A stretch of 64,000 nt of DNA from Chitinophaga ginsengisegetis (GTDB taxonomy: Bacteria; Bacteroidota; Bacteroidia; Chitinophagales; Chitinophagaceae), in NCBI RefSeq assembly GCF_900168065.1, contig NZ_FUZZ01000003.1, forward strand, positions 248,001 through 312,000, written 5' to 3'. The position numbers and the translations under genes were made by a program. Under the pieces are notes generated by a model, which searched no databases, was not told the origin of the DNA, and saw only the letters and a list, made by a program, of their open reading frames with translations. Positions 17,430 to 26,824 of the stretch are shown here, one piece after another. Position 1 is the first letter of the stretch, and each line of letters opens with the position of its first letter.

Positions 17430-18464
17430 ATGGAACAGGAAAGAACTGAAATACAGGACCTGGGAGAATTCGGATTGATCGATTATCTCACCAGGAACAT
17501 AGAAATACAAAACGCCAGCACCGTACTCGGTGTGGGCGATGATGCCGCTGTGATTGATCACTTCGGCAAACAAACCGTAATCAGCACCGATATGCTGGTG
17601 GAAGGCATTCACTTCGACCTGATGTACACGCCGCTGAAACACCTCGGGTATAAAGCGGTAGTGGTAAACCTGTCGGACATCTACGCGATGAATGCCACGC
17701 CAACACAGATCACGGTCAGCATTGCCTTCTCTAACCGTTTCTCCCTGGAAGCGCTCAACGAATTCTACGAAGGCGTGTACGCTGCCTGCGAAAAGTATGG
17801 CGTAGACCTGATCGGCGGCGATACCAGCAACTCACAGAAAGGTTTTATCATCAGTGTTACTGCCATCGGCGAAGTAACCCCCGACCAGTTTGTAAAACGG
17901 TCCACCGCTGAAAAGGGCGACCTGCTCTGCGTTACCGGCGACCTCGGCGCGGCCTACCTCGGCCTCACCCTCCTGGAAAGAGAGAAAAAGATTTACCTGG
18001 AAAGCCCGGAAGTAAAGCCCGACCTGGAAGACCAGACCTATATCATAGGCCGCCAGCTGAAACCGGAAGCCCGTAAGGATATCATCGAATTCCTGCAACA
18101 GGAAGATATTAAACCTACTTCCATGATGGATGTAAGCGATGGCCTCAGCTCCGAAATACTGCATATCGCCAAACAGAGTAACCTGGGTGTTGTGCTGTAC
18201 GAAGACAAGATCCCCATTGCCCAGGAAAGCAAGGAAATAGCCATGAAATTTGGACTGGACCCTACTGCCTGTGCGCTGAGTGGCGGCGAAGACTATGAGC
18301 TGTTGTTTACCATGAAGCAGGCCGACTACGACAAAATTGTACTCAATGAGCAGATCAGCGTGATCGGCTACATGACCGATATTACCGAAGGAGCACATAT
18401 CCTTACCAAAGGCGGCAACAAGTATAAACTGGTGGCGCAGGGTTGGAACGCGTTTCAGCAGTAA
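17430..18464 (+). CDS. thiL: Thiamine-phosphate kinase ThiL
   Basis: A 344-residue cytoplasmic enzyme making thiamine diphosphate from thiamine phosphate and ATP. It has the AIR-synthase-like fold motifs: GVGDDAAVID, STDMLVEGIHFDL, GGDTSNSQKG, VTGDLGAAYLGL, MDVSDGLSSEI and ALSGGEDYELLF. Length is normal (320-350). It follows the inositol monophosphatase by 11 bp and no other thiamine genes are nearby. Thiamine diphosphate is the cofactor of KorB encoded 4 kb upstream, but there is no sign of shared regulation. Confidence 0.95.
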   Translation: MEQERTEIQDLGEFGLIDYLTRNIEIQNASTVLGVGDDAAVIDHFGKQTVISTDMLVEGIHFDLMYTPLKHLGYKAVVVNLSDIYAMNATPTQITVSIAFSNRFSLEALNEFYEGVYAACEKYGVDLIGGDTSNSQKGFIISVTAIGEVTPDQFVKRSTAEKGDLLCVTGDLGAAYLGLTLLEREKKIYLESPEVKPDLEDQTYIIGRQLKPEARKDIIEFLQQEDIKPTSMMDVSDGLSSEILHIAKQSNLGVVLYEDKIPIAQESKEIAMKFGLDPTACALSGGEDYELLFTMKQADYDKIVLNEQISVIGYMTDITEGAHILTKGGNKYKLVAQGWNAFQQ

Positions 18465-18480
18465 AGCACGGCATCATATA

Positions 18481-18517
18481 AAAGAGAAAGGCGCATCGGT
18501 GATGCGCCTTTCTCTTT
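18481..18517. terminator. Bidirectional terminator between thiL and GT39 gene
   Basis: A 17-bp perfect stem AAAGAGAAAGGCGCATC/GATGCGCCTTTCTCTTT with a GGT loop, followed by T-rich sequence. It serves both convergent genes. Confidence 0.9.
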
Positions 18518-20196
18518 TATTTTTCTACAATCACCGGTATCACCGGGCTGTTGTGCGTGGGTGGCAATTCGCCTGCAAACACCGAGAATTTCAGCTGGTA
18601 ATTACCTGGCTTGTCGGGCATTACCACTTCCAGGTTGATGAGACGCCTTAGCACGGCCCTTTCCAGGGTCATGGAGGATTTCACCGGTGGCAGCGCTTCA
18701 TCTTTCGCCATAAATCCATAGCCAAGCACCGGTTCATTGGACCTGTCCAGCCGGATAGGCTGGTGGTAACCGTTGGTAGGTTGCAGGATCACATTTACAT
18801 GTTCGCCACGTTTTGCCCGGATGCTTTTCAGCGCGGGTTTCAGCTGTATCAGTGAGTAAGAGTAATAATCAGATTGAATGTAATAATCCCATGTGCCATG
18901 AACCGTTTTCAGGCTATCCGTGATAGGTATTCCTGAACCCGGATCAGATACCACCATTACAGGCTTGCCCCAGAGCTGCGTTTCGGTGTCCCAGAAATTA
19001 TACTGGCTCCTGCGGGAATAGCGGCTGTTGAGGCTATAGGAAAGTTGCCCGGTGTAAAACATGTATTTCGAGGGCCGCTGGTAGCTGTTCACAAAAACCA
19101 CTGGCTTGCCCTGGGCACGGGCAGCTACCTGTGAAGTCCATTCTTTGTTATGATGAATTTCAGGTCTTATTTCCACTCCCGGCATAAAGTCCCACACCAT
19201 GTATACCCGCACCACCAATACCAGCAGCAAAGTAACCGGCAACGTATACAGCAACCATTTCTGCGACCACCCTTTCCGTACAATGGCCTGGTGCGCCAGT
19301 ATTACCACCGGTGTAAAGAGCATCACCGTCCAGTTGGCCTCTACCCTGCCTTTGAAAGTACTGAGCAGGAAAAAGGACAACACCCCTATCACGCAAAATT
19401 TCAGGGCGCGTTCAAAGGAGTTGGTGATCGGGCTGCGGAACGCATAATACAGTATGAGCCAGCCCAGCAAAGGGCCGAATAATAATAGTTGCCCGCCGAG
19501 ATAATCGAGCGAGTAATTAATGCTATAGGAAGATGCGTTCCTGTCTACCAGGTGATATTGCAGTGAAGGGAAGCCGTGGGTATATTGCCAGTAAATATGC
19601 GGCAGGAACAGCACTGTAGTGAGTATGCAGGCCACATAAAACTTAAATACCTTTAACAGGTTCACGTTAGATAATACGGTGAAAAATACCAGCAGAATGC
19701 CGTGGTATTTGCTGTAAAACATCAATGCCATTGAAATGCCCAGCAGCAGCGTGTTTCTCCAGGTTTGCTCGTTTACAAAATTGCGGTAGACCCAGAAAAA
19801 TACGGCTGCAAAAAAGATCAGGGGAACATCCGGCACTGCCAGTATGCCACCAATCTGCATGGCGCCCATAGATCCTATGATCAGGTAAAAGAGTTTATTG
19901 TCTTTTGAAGCAATCAGTTTAGCCGTAATCCACAGGGTGAGTGTATTTACCACCACGATGAGCAGCCTCACTCCCAGTTCATTATGAAAGATCCCGTATC
20001 CTATTTTGATCAACAGCGCAATCATAGGCGGATGATCAAAGTAGCCCCAATCCATATGACGTGAATACACCCAATAATAGGCTTCATCATCCCATAGTTC
20101 AGAGAAGCATGCCTGTAGCAGGCCCAGTACCAGCCAGGAGAGCAGGAACAGATTTTTATACCGGTCTTTTTTCAGGAAGCGAGTTAGTGCACTCAT
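18517..20196 (-). CDS. Glycosyltransferase family 39 (ArnT/PMT-like), membrane
   Basis: About 559 residues. Residues 1-350 hold around ten membrane helices; the C-terminal 200 residues are soluble and probably periplasmic. The first loop has the PMT/ArnT signature: FSELWDDEAYYWVYSR with its acidic pair and MDWGYFDHPPMIALLI. Such enzymes move a sugar from a polyprenyl-phosphate carrier to a lipid or protein on the periplasmic side. I set the start at 20196 (MSALTRFLKKDRYKN) because the longer frame, from 20277, overlaps the 3' end of nagA and is not family-like. Confidence 0.88.
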   Translation of the reverse strand: MSALTRFLKKDRYKNLFLLSWLVLGLLQACFSELWDDEAYYWVYSRHMDWGYFDHPPMIALLIKIGYGIFHNELGVRLLIVVVNTLTLWITAKLIASKDNKLFYLIIGSMGAMQIGGILAVPDVPLIFFAAVFFWVYRNFVNEQTWRNTLLLGISMALMFYSKYHGILLVFFTVLSNVNLLKVFKFYVACILTTVLFLPHIYWQYTHGFPSLQYHLVDRNASSYSINYSLDYLGGQLLLFGPLLGWLILYYAFRSPITNSFERALKFCVIGVLSFFLLSTFKGRVEANWTVMLFTPVVILAHQAIVRKGWSQKWLLYTLPVTLLLVLVVRVYMVWDFMPGVEIRPEIHHNKEWTSQVAARAQGKPVVFVNSYQRPSKYMFYTGQLSYSLNSRYSRRSQYNFWDTETQLWGKPVMVVSDPGSGIPITDSLKTVHGTWDYYIQSDYYSYSLIQLKPALKSIRAKRGEHVNVILQPTNGYHQPIRLDRSNEPVLGYGFMAKDEALPPVKSSMTLERAVLRRLINLEVVMPDKPGNYQLKFSVFAGELPPTHNSPVIPVIVEK

Positions 20197-20236
20197 GCGG
20201 ATATACAGTATTATTAATCCTGCGAAGATAGGGCTA

Positions 20237-21334
20237 TTAACAGTATACTGTAGTTTCCCAGTTAGAGTCGATGGCAACCAATGCCGCGTCGTAGCCTACC
20301 GCAATACGGCCCAATGCCTGCTCACGGCCAATTGCACGGGCCGGATACAGGGATGCCATGCGTAAAGCTTCCTCCAGCGGAATGCCTACCTGCTCCACAC
20401 AGTTGCGGACGGCTTTAGTCATTGTGAGTCGTGAGCCGGACAAAACACCCGAGGCGCTTACATAGCGGTCCGTCTCCTTAATATATACATACCCGCCTTC
20501 TTTATTTTCCTCTACCGCGTCTGTGATCAGGAACAAACGATCTTTCATAATCTTTTTGCTGATCCTGACGGAGGCAAAGTCCACATGTACGCCATCCGCC
20601 ACAATGCTGGCGGATACCCGCGGGTGATCATAAATGGCGCCTACCAGGCCGGGAGCGCGGCTTTCCAGCGGTGACATGGCATTAAAAAGATGCGTGGCAT
20701 GGTGAATACCACTGTCGAACGACGTATAGGCCTGCGCGTAAGTGGCGTTACTATGCCCTGCAAATATCACGATACCGGCTGCTTCCAGCTGTCTTACCAG
20801 TTCGGGATCACAGCATTCCGGCGCCAGGGTCATGATCTTCACCACATCACGGCCGTTTTCCAGGATCCAGTTAATATCCGCCTGGGTAGGGGCATGAATA
20901 TATTGCTCAAGGTGTGCGCCTTTTTTCTTAGGATTAATAAAAGGCCCCTCCAGGTGCAGTCCCAGCACGCCTTGTCCGCCCTGCTCCCAATAAGCCTTTA
21001 CTGCATTCATGGCTTCCAGCATAATTTCGGGGCTGATGGTAGCCACGGTGGGCATGATCCACGCCGCGCCGCCGCCTTTGCTGTAAGCCACTGTAGCCGC
21101 CAGCGAAGTAACTGAAGGATACATGGAAAACACGTGACTGTTGCCGCCATAGATCTGCAGATCTATAAAAGCAGGGGCCAGCAGGCCTCCTTTCAGGTCT
21201 GTTTCACTACCGGTTTTTTTCCATTCGGAGACAGGAACAATACTGGTAATTTTCCCTCCTTGTGTAATCACTGCATGATCATCCAATATCTCTTCCCCGG
21301 TAAAAATCCGGGCATTGATGTAGGCAACAGACAT
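20237..21334 (-). CDS. nagA: N-acetylglucosamine-6-phosphate deacetylase
   Basis: A 365-residue amidohydrolase that converts GlcNAc-6-phosphate to glucosamine-6-phosphate, for chitin or peptidoglycan amino-sugar use. Seen are AFIDLQIYGGNSH (the Q variant of the first metal motif, as in E. coli NagA), Glu129 in HLEGPFINPKKKGAH, His in FAGHSNATYA, HATHLFNAMSP, VADGVHVD and the catalytic Asp in LITDAVEENK. Length is slightly below the 380 average. No nagB or GlcNAc transporter is next to it. The VOC gene lies 21 bp upstream and may be co-transcribed. Confidence 0.94.
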   Translation of the reverse strand: MSVAYINARIFTGEEILDDHAVITQGGKITSIVPVSEWKKTGSETDLKGGLLAPAFIDLQIYGGNSHVFSMYPSVTSLAATVAYSKGGGAAWIMPTVATISPEIMLEAMNAVKAYWEQGGQGVLGLHLEGPFINPKKKGAHLEQYIHAPTQADINWILENGRDVVKIMTLAPECCDPELVRQLEAAGIVIFAGHSNATYAQAYTSFDSGIHHATHLFNAMSPLESRAPGLVGAIYDHPRVSASIVADGVHVDFASVRISKKIMKDRLFLITDAVEENKEGGYVYIKETDRYVSASGVLSGSRLTMTKAVRNCVEQVGIPLEEALRMASLYPARAIGREQALGRIAVGYDAALVAIDSNWETTVYC

Positions 21335-21355
21335 AGCAATAAAATTTTACGGGTG

Positions 21356-21745
21356 TTAAATGACTTCGTATAACTCTAAAGGCAGCCCGTCGGGGTCTGC
21401 AAAAAAGGTAAATCGTTGTTGGGTATGGGGATCAATGCGCAGGGGTTCGGTACTCACCCCTTTTTGCTGTAGCTGCGCAACGGCAGCTTCGATATCAGCC
21501 ACCGCAAAAGCCAGGTGGCGAAGCCCGCAGGCCTCCGGGTGACTTGGCCGTGGCGGCGGGTCCGGGAAAGAAAACAGCTCAATAATGTACTGGTTGCCCA
21601 GTGCCAGGTCCAGTTTCCAGGAGTCCCGTTCTTCCCGGTATACTTCACGTATTACCTGCAGGCCCAGCACATCGGTATAAAATGCTTTACTCCTGGAGTA
21701 ATCTGCACAAATAACCGCGATGTGATGGACTGCCTGTAACAACAT
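21356..21745 (-). CDS. VOC family protein, YaeR/GloA2-like
   Basis: A 129-residue vicinal-oxygen-chelate protein, close in pattern to E. coli YaeR: VHHIAVICADYSRSKAFY, VIREVYREERDSWKLDLAL, ELFSFPDPPPRPS and PEACGLRHLAFAV, ending FFADPDGLPLELYE. Metal ligands are expected at the two His and two Glu positions of these segments. Function is unproven; these are glyoxalase-I-like but lack demonstrated lactoylglutathione activity. It sits between the omega-amidase (20 bp upstream) and nagA (21 bp downstream), all on the minus strand, so the three could form one transcript. Confidence 0.9.
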   Translation of the reverse strand: MLLQAVHHIAVICADYSRSKAFYTDVLGLQVIREVYREERDSWKLDLALGNQYIIELFSFPDPPPRPSHPEACGLRHLAFAVADIEAAVAQLQQKGVSTEPLRIDPHTQQRFTFFADPDGLPLELYEVI

Positions 21746-21765
21746 ATCAGAATTTGTTTAGTTAG

Positions 21766-22569
21766 TTATCCCTTTGGGAGAATTGTAAATGCGTCGGCAT
21801 CCTTCAGGAAAGGAATATTCTTCCTCACTTCTTCCAGCCGCTCACGTTGAAGGGTATACGTAAATACGTCTTCATCGTGCGATTTGCGGTAGATGATCTC
21901 TCCCATCGGATCAATAAGACTGGTTTCCCCGCTGTGATAAATATTGTTACCATCGTTGCCTACCCGGTTTACGCCGATGGCAAATGCCTGGTTTTCAATA
22001 GCGCGGGCCTGTAGCAGCGTAGTCCAGGCGGTTTTACGTCTTTCCGGCCAGTTGGCTACATACACGAGCAGGTCGTACGCTGCTTCGTTGGTATCCGGCT
22101 GGATGGTATTGCGCGCCCATACCGGGAAACGCATATCGTAACAGATGTTCAGATTGATTTTCCAGCCCTTTACCTGTGCAATGAGGCGTTTATTACCGGG
22201 TGTGTAGTGCTCATGTTCTCCTGCATAACCAAACAGGTGACGCTTATCATAAGTGCCATAGGTGCCATTCGGCAACATCCAGATCAGGCGGTTCAGGTAT
22301 TCGCCGTTTTCCTCAATGATCAGGCTGCCGGTGATGATGATATTCTTCTCCGCCGCCTTCTTCTTCATCCACTGCACTGCGGTTCCATCCATTGTTTCAG
22401 CCAGGAGCGCTGACTGCATACTGAAGCCGGTACTGAACATTTCGGGTAAAAATACCACTTCAGTCCTTTCCTTGATGCTGTTGATTTTCTCATCAAACAT
22501 ACGGAGGTTGGCTTCCTTATCTTCCCAGTGCAATTGGGTTTGTATGAGTGTTACTTTCAGATCTGACAT
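21766..22569 (-). CDS. Nitrilase-family amidohydrolase (omega-amidase, YafV/Nit2-like)
   Basis: A 267-residue C-N hydrolase. The Glu-Lys-Cys triad is visible as Glu in FLPEMFSTGFSM (near 43), Lys in YDKRHLFGYAGEHEHY (near 108) and Cys in LNICYDMRFPVWARN (near 143). The HLFGYAGEHEHY segment is characteristic of the omega-amidase group, which hydrolyses alpha-ketoglutaramate and related metabolites as a metabolite-repair enzyme. A TAATTTTG -7 box lies about 19 bp upstream. The VOC gene follows 20 bp downstream. Confidence 0.9.
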   Translation of the reverse strand: MSDLKVTLIQTQLHWEDKEANLRMFDEKINSIKERTEVVFLPEMFSTGFSMQSALLAETMDGTAVQWMKKKAAEKNIIITGSLIIEENGEYLNRLIWMLPNGTYGTYDKRHLFGYAGEHEHYTPGNKRLIAQVKGWKINLNICYDMRFPVWARNTIQPDTNEAAYDLLVYVANWPERRKTAWTTLLQARAIENQAFAIGVNRVGNDGNNIYHSGETSLIDPMGEIIYRKSHDEDVFTYTLQRERLEEVRKNIPFLKDADAFTILPKG

Positions 22570-22587
22570 TATCGGTTATTGTGGTCA

Positions 22588-22595
22588 CAAAATTA
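22588..22595 (-). promoter_or_regulatory. -7 promoter box for omega-amidase (TAATTTTG)
   Basis: The minus strand reads TAATTTTG, a TAnnTTTG match, predicting a leader of about 14 nt and transcription of the omega-amidase-VOC-nagA run. Confidence 0.45.
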
Positions 22596-22634
22596 CGGCC
22601 TGACGGGTTAGAAACTTTTCAAATTATTGCCCGC

Positions 22635-23093
22635 TTAAGCCTCATTCTTTGCGATTTGTTCAAGTGCTTCGTTGATGAGTTCAGATTCAAAGCCTCTTTG
22701 CAGGAGGTATTGCATGGCCTTGTACTTCCGTTTCATGGCTGTTTCTCCTTTCAGCGACAGGTATTTTTTCTCTGCCAGCTTATGGAGTACCGCGATATAA
22801 TCATCTTCATCAATTTCTTCCATTCCTTTTTTGATGCAGTAGGCAGACACCTGTTTCTGCTTCAGCTCCATCATAATCTTTTTGCGTCCCCATTGCTTGA
22901 TCCGGAATTTACCGCCGGCGTAGGCTTTGGCAAACCTTTCCTCGTTGAGGAAATTTTCAGCGATGAGCTCAGAAATGGCTTCGTCTACTTCCTCTCCCCG
23001 CAGGCCCAGCTCCAGGCATTTATATTTTGTTTCCTGGTGGCTCCGTTCCTGGTAGGCGCAAAACTGCCGGAGTTTTAACATCGCGGTTTTCAT
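22635..23093 (-). CDS. recX: Regulatory protein RecX
   Basis: A 152-residue helical-repeat protein. It shows the RecX pattern CAYQERSHQETKYKCLELG, ELIAENFLNEERFAKAYAGGKFRIKQWGRKKI and the late AMQYLLQRGFESELI. RecX modulates RecA filaments, usually by inhibiting them. It lies 5 bp after uvrD on the same strand, so helicase and RecA modulator are co-expressed. recA itself is not in the window, whereas recX often sits beside recA in other phyla. Confidence 0.9.
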   Translation of the reverse strand: MKTAMLKLRQFCAYQERSHQETKYKCLELGLRGEEVDEAISELIAENFLNEERFAKAYAGGKFRIKQWGRKKIMMELKQKQVSAYCIKKGMEEIDEDDYIAVLHKLAEKKYLSLKGETAMKRKYKAMQYLLQRGFESELINEALEQIAKNEA

Positions 23094-23098
23094 GTCAC

Positions 23099-25426
23099 TT
23101 ATCTTACTATTCTCAGCTTGGCGTAGTTCAGCATAATTTTCTTTTCACCGCCGCCTTTAGGGAAATTGATGGTAGCGATCCTGTTGTTAGGCGCTCCTTC
23201 CATTGCCGCGATGATACCGAATCCAAATTTCTGATGCTCTACCTGCATGCCGGGCTCCATGCCAGCCGGATCGTCCGGGGCAAAGTCAGCAGAAGGCACA
23301 TGGGTAGTGGCAGGAGAAAAGGTTGGTTTTGCAGCAGGCTTCTGCGTTACCGGCTGGGAAGGCTGCGACGGCGCCTTCTTCCGGTCGAACATATTATTGC
23401 TGTTGCTCCATCCGGAGGTGCTGCCACCGCCAAAGGCGTTGCGCACGCTGCCTCCGCCGGCATAGCTGCGGTCGATGAATTTCTCCGGCATTTCTTCCAG
23501 GAAACGGCTCGGTTCATTCTGTACCAGGTTACCAAAGCGGTAACGGCTATTGGCGTAGGTGAGCCATAAGCGCGCTTTTGCGCGGGTAATGGCTACATAA
23601 AACAGTCTTCTTTCTTCTTCCAGCTCTTCCCGGGTGTTGATAGACATACCACTGGGGAACAATGTTTCTTCCAGTCCTACGGTGAATACCACCGGGAACT
23701 CCAGTCCTTTTGCGGCGTGGATAGTCATCAGTTTCACCACATCGCTGTTTTCATCATTGCCCTGATCGGCATCGGTGAGCAGGGTGATTTGCTGGAGATA
23801 GGAGCCCATGCTTTTATCGAGCAGCTCTCCTTCTTCATCGGGGGTTTCTGTAAACTCTTTGATGGAGTTTAAGAGTTCCTGCACGTTTTCATAACGGGCA
23901 AGCCCCTCCGTAGTTTTATCGTTAAACAGTTCTTTTACAATATTGGTAGACTTGCCCACCGCAACAGCCACATCATAGGCGTTGTGCGAGGTGAGCATTG
24001 CCTGGAAGCTTTTGATCATGATCACAAACGCTTCGATGGCTTCCACGGTACCACCTTTGAAACCAAACTCCCTGGCCCTTTCCAGTACTTCCCACATGGT
24101 GATATTGTGTTCATTGCTGAGCACAATTGTTTTTTCGATGGTGGTTTTACCGATACCGCGAACGGGGTAATTAATGATCCTTTTCAGGCTTTCCTCATCA
24201 CGGGTGTTCATGGTGATGCGCAGGTAAGCTACGTAGTCTTTGATTTCCTTGCGCTGGTAAAACGACAGCCCCCCGAAGATGCGGTAGGGAATGGCTTTAC
24301 GGCGCAGGCTTTCTTCAAAGGAGCGGCTTTGGGCGTTGGTACGGTACAGGATCACGAAGTCGCGGTTGTCGTAATGATTCCGCAGCTTCTGTTCCGAAAT
24401 AGTGTCGGCTACGAATTTACCTTCTTCGTTGTCGGTCATAGTGCGTACCAGTTTAATGGTATCGCCTTCGGTGTTATCTGTCCAGAGGTTCTTTTCTATC
24501 TGTCCTTTGTTGTGTGCAATTACTTCATTGGCTACATTCAGGATGGACTTGGTACTGCGGTAGTTTTGTTCCAGTTTTACCACTTTCACATCATCATAAT
24601 CCTTTTCAAACTGGAGGATATTTTCGATGGTAGCGCCGCGGAAGGAATAGATACTCTGGGCATCATCTCCCACTACGCAAATATTTTCATTGACAGCACC
24701 GAGTAATTTGATGATTTCGTACTGGGCAGGGTTGGTATCCTGGTACTCATCGATCATAATGTATTTGAACTTGTGCTGGTATTTATGCAGTACTTCCGGG
24801 AATGTTTTGAGGAGGATATACATTTTAAACAACAGGTCATCGAAGTCCATTGCGCCGTTTTTGAACGTGCGTTTGGCGTACATGTCGTATATTTTGCCGA
24901 TCAGTGGCCTGTTGGCGCGCATATCTTCCTGTTGCACCAGGTTATCCAACTGGTATTCTTCCGGTCCCATGAGGCTGTTTTTGGCAGCGGAGATGCGGTT
25001 GTAAACGAAGTTGGGTTTATAGTGTTTATCATCGAGATTCAGCTCGTTGATAATGGTTTTGATAACACTTTTGGCATCGTCGGTATCGTAGATGGTAAAA
25101 TCGTTTGGATAGCCGAGGCGGTGCGCTTCTGCGCGCAGGAGGCGGGCAAATACGGAGTGAAAGGTACCGATGTAAAGATTACGGGCTTCACTGCCGCCGA
25201 GGATCTTTTCCACACGTTCCTTCATTTCACGGGCAGCCTTATTGGTAAAGGTGAGGGATAAAATATTAAACGCATCCACGCCATTCCGCATCAGGTGTGC
25301 GATACGGGTGGTAAGCACCTTCGTTTTTCCCGAACCGGCGCCTGCTACAATCATCAAAGGGCCGTTGATATGTATTACTGCTTCCCGCTGTTGTTCGTTA
25401 AGCTCGTCTAAATAATTTGCCTTCAT
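23099..25426 (-). CDS. ATP-dependent 3'-5' DNA helicase, UvrD/PcrA type
   Basis: A 775-residue superfamily 1A helicase for nucleotide excision and mismatch repair and replication-fork maintenance. All motifs are present: Walker A AGAGSGKTKVL, motif II IDEYQDTNPAQYE, motif III GDDAQSIYSFRGA, motif IV QNYRST, motif V TIHAAKGLEFPVVF, motif VI FYVAITRAKARLW. The C-terminus has a Gly/Ser/Pro-rich linker (about 655-715) and a Tudor-like ending EHQKFGFGIIAAMEG, as in PcrA. I start at the ATG at 25426; the ORF opens three bases earlier with GTG. recX follows 5 bp downstream. Confidence 0.95.
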   Translation of the reverse strand: MKANYLDELNEQQREAVIHINGPLMIVAGAGSGKTKVLTTRIAHLMRNGVDAFNILSLTFTNKAAREMKERVEKILGGSEARNLYIGTFHSVFARLLRAEAHRLGYPNDFTIYDTDDAKSVIKTIINELNLDDKHYKPNFVYNRISAAKNSLMGPEEYQLDNLVQQEDMRANRPLIGKIYDMYAKRTFKNGAMDFDDLLFKMYILLKTFPEVLHKYQHKFKYIMIDEYQDTNPAQYEIIKLLGAVNENICVVGDDAQSIYSFRGATIENILQFEKDYDDVKVVKLEQNYRSTKSILNVANEVIAHNKGQIEKNLWTDNTEGDTIKLVRTMTDNEEGKFVADTISEQKLRNHYDNRDFVILYRTNAQSRSFEESLRRKAIPYRIFGGLSFYQRKEIKDYVAYLRITMNTRDEESLKRIINYPVRGIGKTTIEKTIVLSNEHNITMWEVLERAREFGFKGGTVEAIEAFVIMIKSFQAMLTSHNAYDVAVAVGKSTNIVKELFNDKTTEGLARYENVQELLNSIKEFTETPDEEGELLDKSMGSYLQQITLLTDADQGNDENSDVVKLMTIHAAKGLEFPVVFTVGLEETLFPSGMSINTREELEEERRLFYVAITRAKARLWLTYANSRYRFGNLVQNEPSRFLEEMPEKFIDRSYAGGGSVRNAFGGGSTSGWSNSNNMFDRKKAPSQPSQPVTQKPAAKPTFSPATTHVPSADFAPDDPAGMEPGMQVEHQKFGFGIIAAMEGAPNNRIATINFPKGGGEKKIMLNYAKLRIVR

Positions 25427-25511
25427 CACGACTGCTGTTTATATTTTATATGTAGAAAAGATGTAGTATTTCTGAAGGGTGTAAAAGTACGAAAAAGGAA
25501 GAGAATAGAAT

Positions 25512-25742
25512 CGCCTTCGGCGATTGTAAATTGTCTTGGAACAGGATTACACTGATTATACTGATTATACTGATTCTTTTGATTTTATTTTTGGGGATTT
25601 TTATAATGATTAAGGGAGATATAAGCGAACATGTATCCACTTATATCTCCCTTAATCTATTAAAATCAGAAGTGATCAAATCTATGAAATCAGTATAATC
25701 AGTGTAATCCTGTTCCAAGACAATTTACAACCGCCGAAGGCG
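25512..25742. repeat. Palindromic element, copy 2 (MITE- or REP-like)
   Basis: Terminal arms of 55 bp (25512-25566 with 25688-25742) pair with one mismatch. They begin CGCCTTCGGCG and contain TGTAAATTGTCTTGGAACAG and GATTACACTGATTATACTG. An inner hairpin GATTAAGGGAGATATAAG (25608-25625) pairs perfectly with 25640-25657. Both layers match copy 1 at 10092. It sits between the start of uvrD and the end of the desaturase gene. Confidence 0.9.
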
Positions 25743-25753
25743 GTCACCCAACA

Positions 25754-26824
25754 CTACGGTTTAGCACCGAGTGCTTTCATGAAACGGAAATGAGATATTA
25801 CTGCTCCCTGCATGGTAGGGATGGAATTGTAAGTAAGATTGTGTTCTGCACATTTGGCGGCCACTATTTTGCTGAGGGCCGGGTAATGCACATGGCTGAT
25901 CCTCGGGAACAGGTGATGTTCTACCTGGTAATTGAGGCCACCTACGAACCAGGAGATGATTTTATGTCCGGGTGCGAAGTTAGCGGTGGTTTTGATCTGG
26001 TGGATAGCCCATTCGTTTTCGATGACTTTGGCATCTTCACCAACTACTTCAAATTCGGTTTCTTCCACTACGTGCGCCAGCTGGAATACAATGGCCAGGG
26101 TAAAGCCCATTACCACGTGCATTACTGCAAAGCCGATGGCCCACGCCTGCCAGCCCACCAATGCGATGGGAAGTGCAATATAAAACGCCAGGTATAATAC
26201 TTTGCTGCCCCAGAACACCATATGATCGGTTAATTTCATGGGTTGAAGCGGAGTGGTATATACTTTCCGGCTCAGGTATTTCACAAAATCCATAATAAAC
26301 ACCCAGGCGAAAGAGGAGATAGCGTATATCAGTATTACATAAATATGCTGAATCCGGTGCATGGGCACCCATTTCTGGGTGCTGCACTGCCGCATGAGCG
26401 GGCTTTTGCCGATATCGTCATCCAGGCCGTCTACGTTTGTGTAGGTGTGGTGAATGATATTGTGCTTCTGTTTCCAGATGAAAGCGTTGCCACCCAGTGC
26501 GTTAAGGGTAAGACCGAGGGTGTCGTTCACTTTGCTGTTGGTGGAATAGCTGCCATGACATGCGTCATGCATTACGTTGAACCCGATACTTGCCAATACA
26601 AACCCCAGTAAAGCACATAAAGTTACCGAGAGGATGGCCGGCATCGATATAAATAATACCGAAACATACAAGGCTACCGCTACCGGAATAAGGACGGCGG
26701 TTTTAATATATAATTTCCAGTTACCTGTTTTTTGAATGTTGTTTGATTTGAAATAGTCCTCTACAGCGGATTTGAGCGCCGGAAAGAATAATGCATTCTT
26801 GTTGTTGAAAGTTACTTTAGGCAT
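25754..26824 (-). CDS. Fatty acid desaturase (membrane, three-His-box)
   Basis: A 356-residue integral-membrane di-iron desaturase. The His boxes are HDACHGSYS (about residue 91), HNIIHHTYTNVDGLDDD (about 128) and NYQVEHHLFP (about 308), with four hydrophobic segments between. The front-end-like QVEHH box and ISHVHYPALSKIV ending match bacterial acyl-CoA/acyl-lipid desaturases often named linoleoyl-CoA desaturase. It would introduce double bonds into membrane fatty acids, for example in cold adaptation; regiospecificity is not predictable. It is monocistronic, its 3' end 11 bp from palindromic element 2. Confidence 0.9.
   Translation of the reverse strand: MPKVTFNNKNALFFPALKSAVEDYFKSNNIQKTGNWKLYIKTAVLIPVAVALYVSVLFISMPAILSVTLCALLGFVLASIGFNVMHDACHGSYSTNSKVNDTLGLTLNALGGNAFIWKQKHNIIHHTYTNVDGLDDDIGKSPLMRQCSTQKWVPMHRIQHIYVILIYAISSFAWVFIMDFVKYLSRKVYTTPLQPMKLTDHMVFWGSKVLYLAFYIALPIALVGWQAWAIGFAVMHVVMGFTLAIVFQLAHVVEETEFEVVGEDAKVIENEWAIHQIKTTANFAPGHKIISWFVGGLNYQVEHHLFPRISHVHYPALSKIVAAKCAEHNLTYNSIPTMQGAVISHFRFMKALGAKP

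Noticed and set aside
23984-24706. A 240-codon plus-strand frame inside uvrD
   Set aside because: Antisense shadow of a helicase with all seven motifs. Similar shadows at 35270-35863 (murA) and 15139-15861 (GH3-like) were dropped for the same reason.
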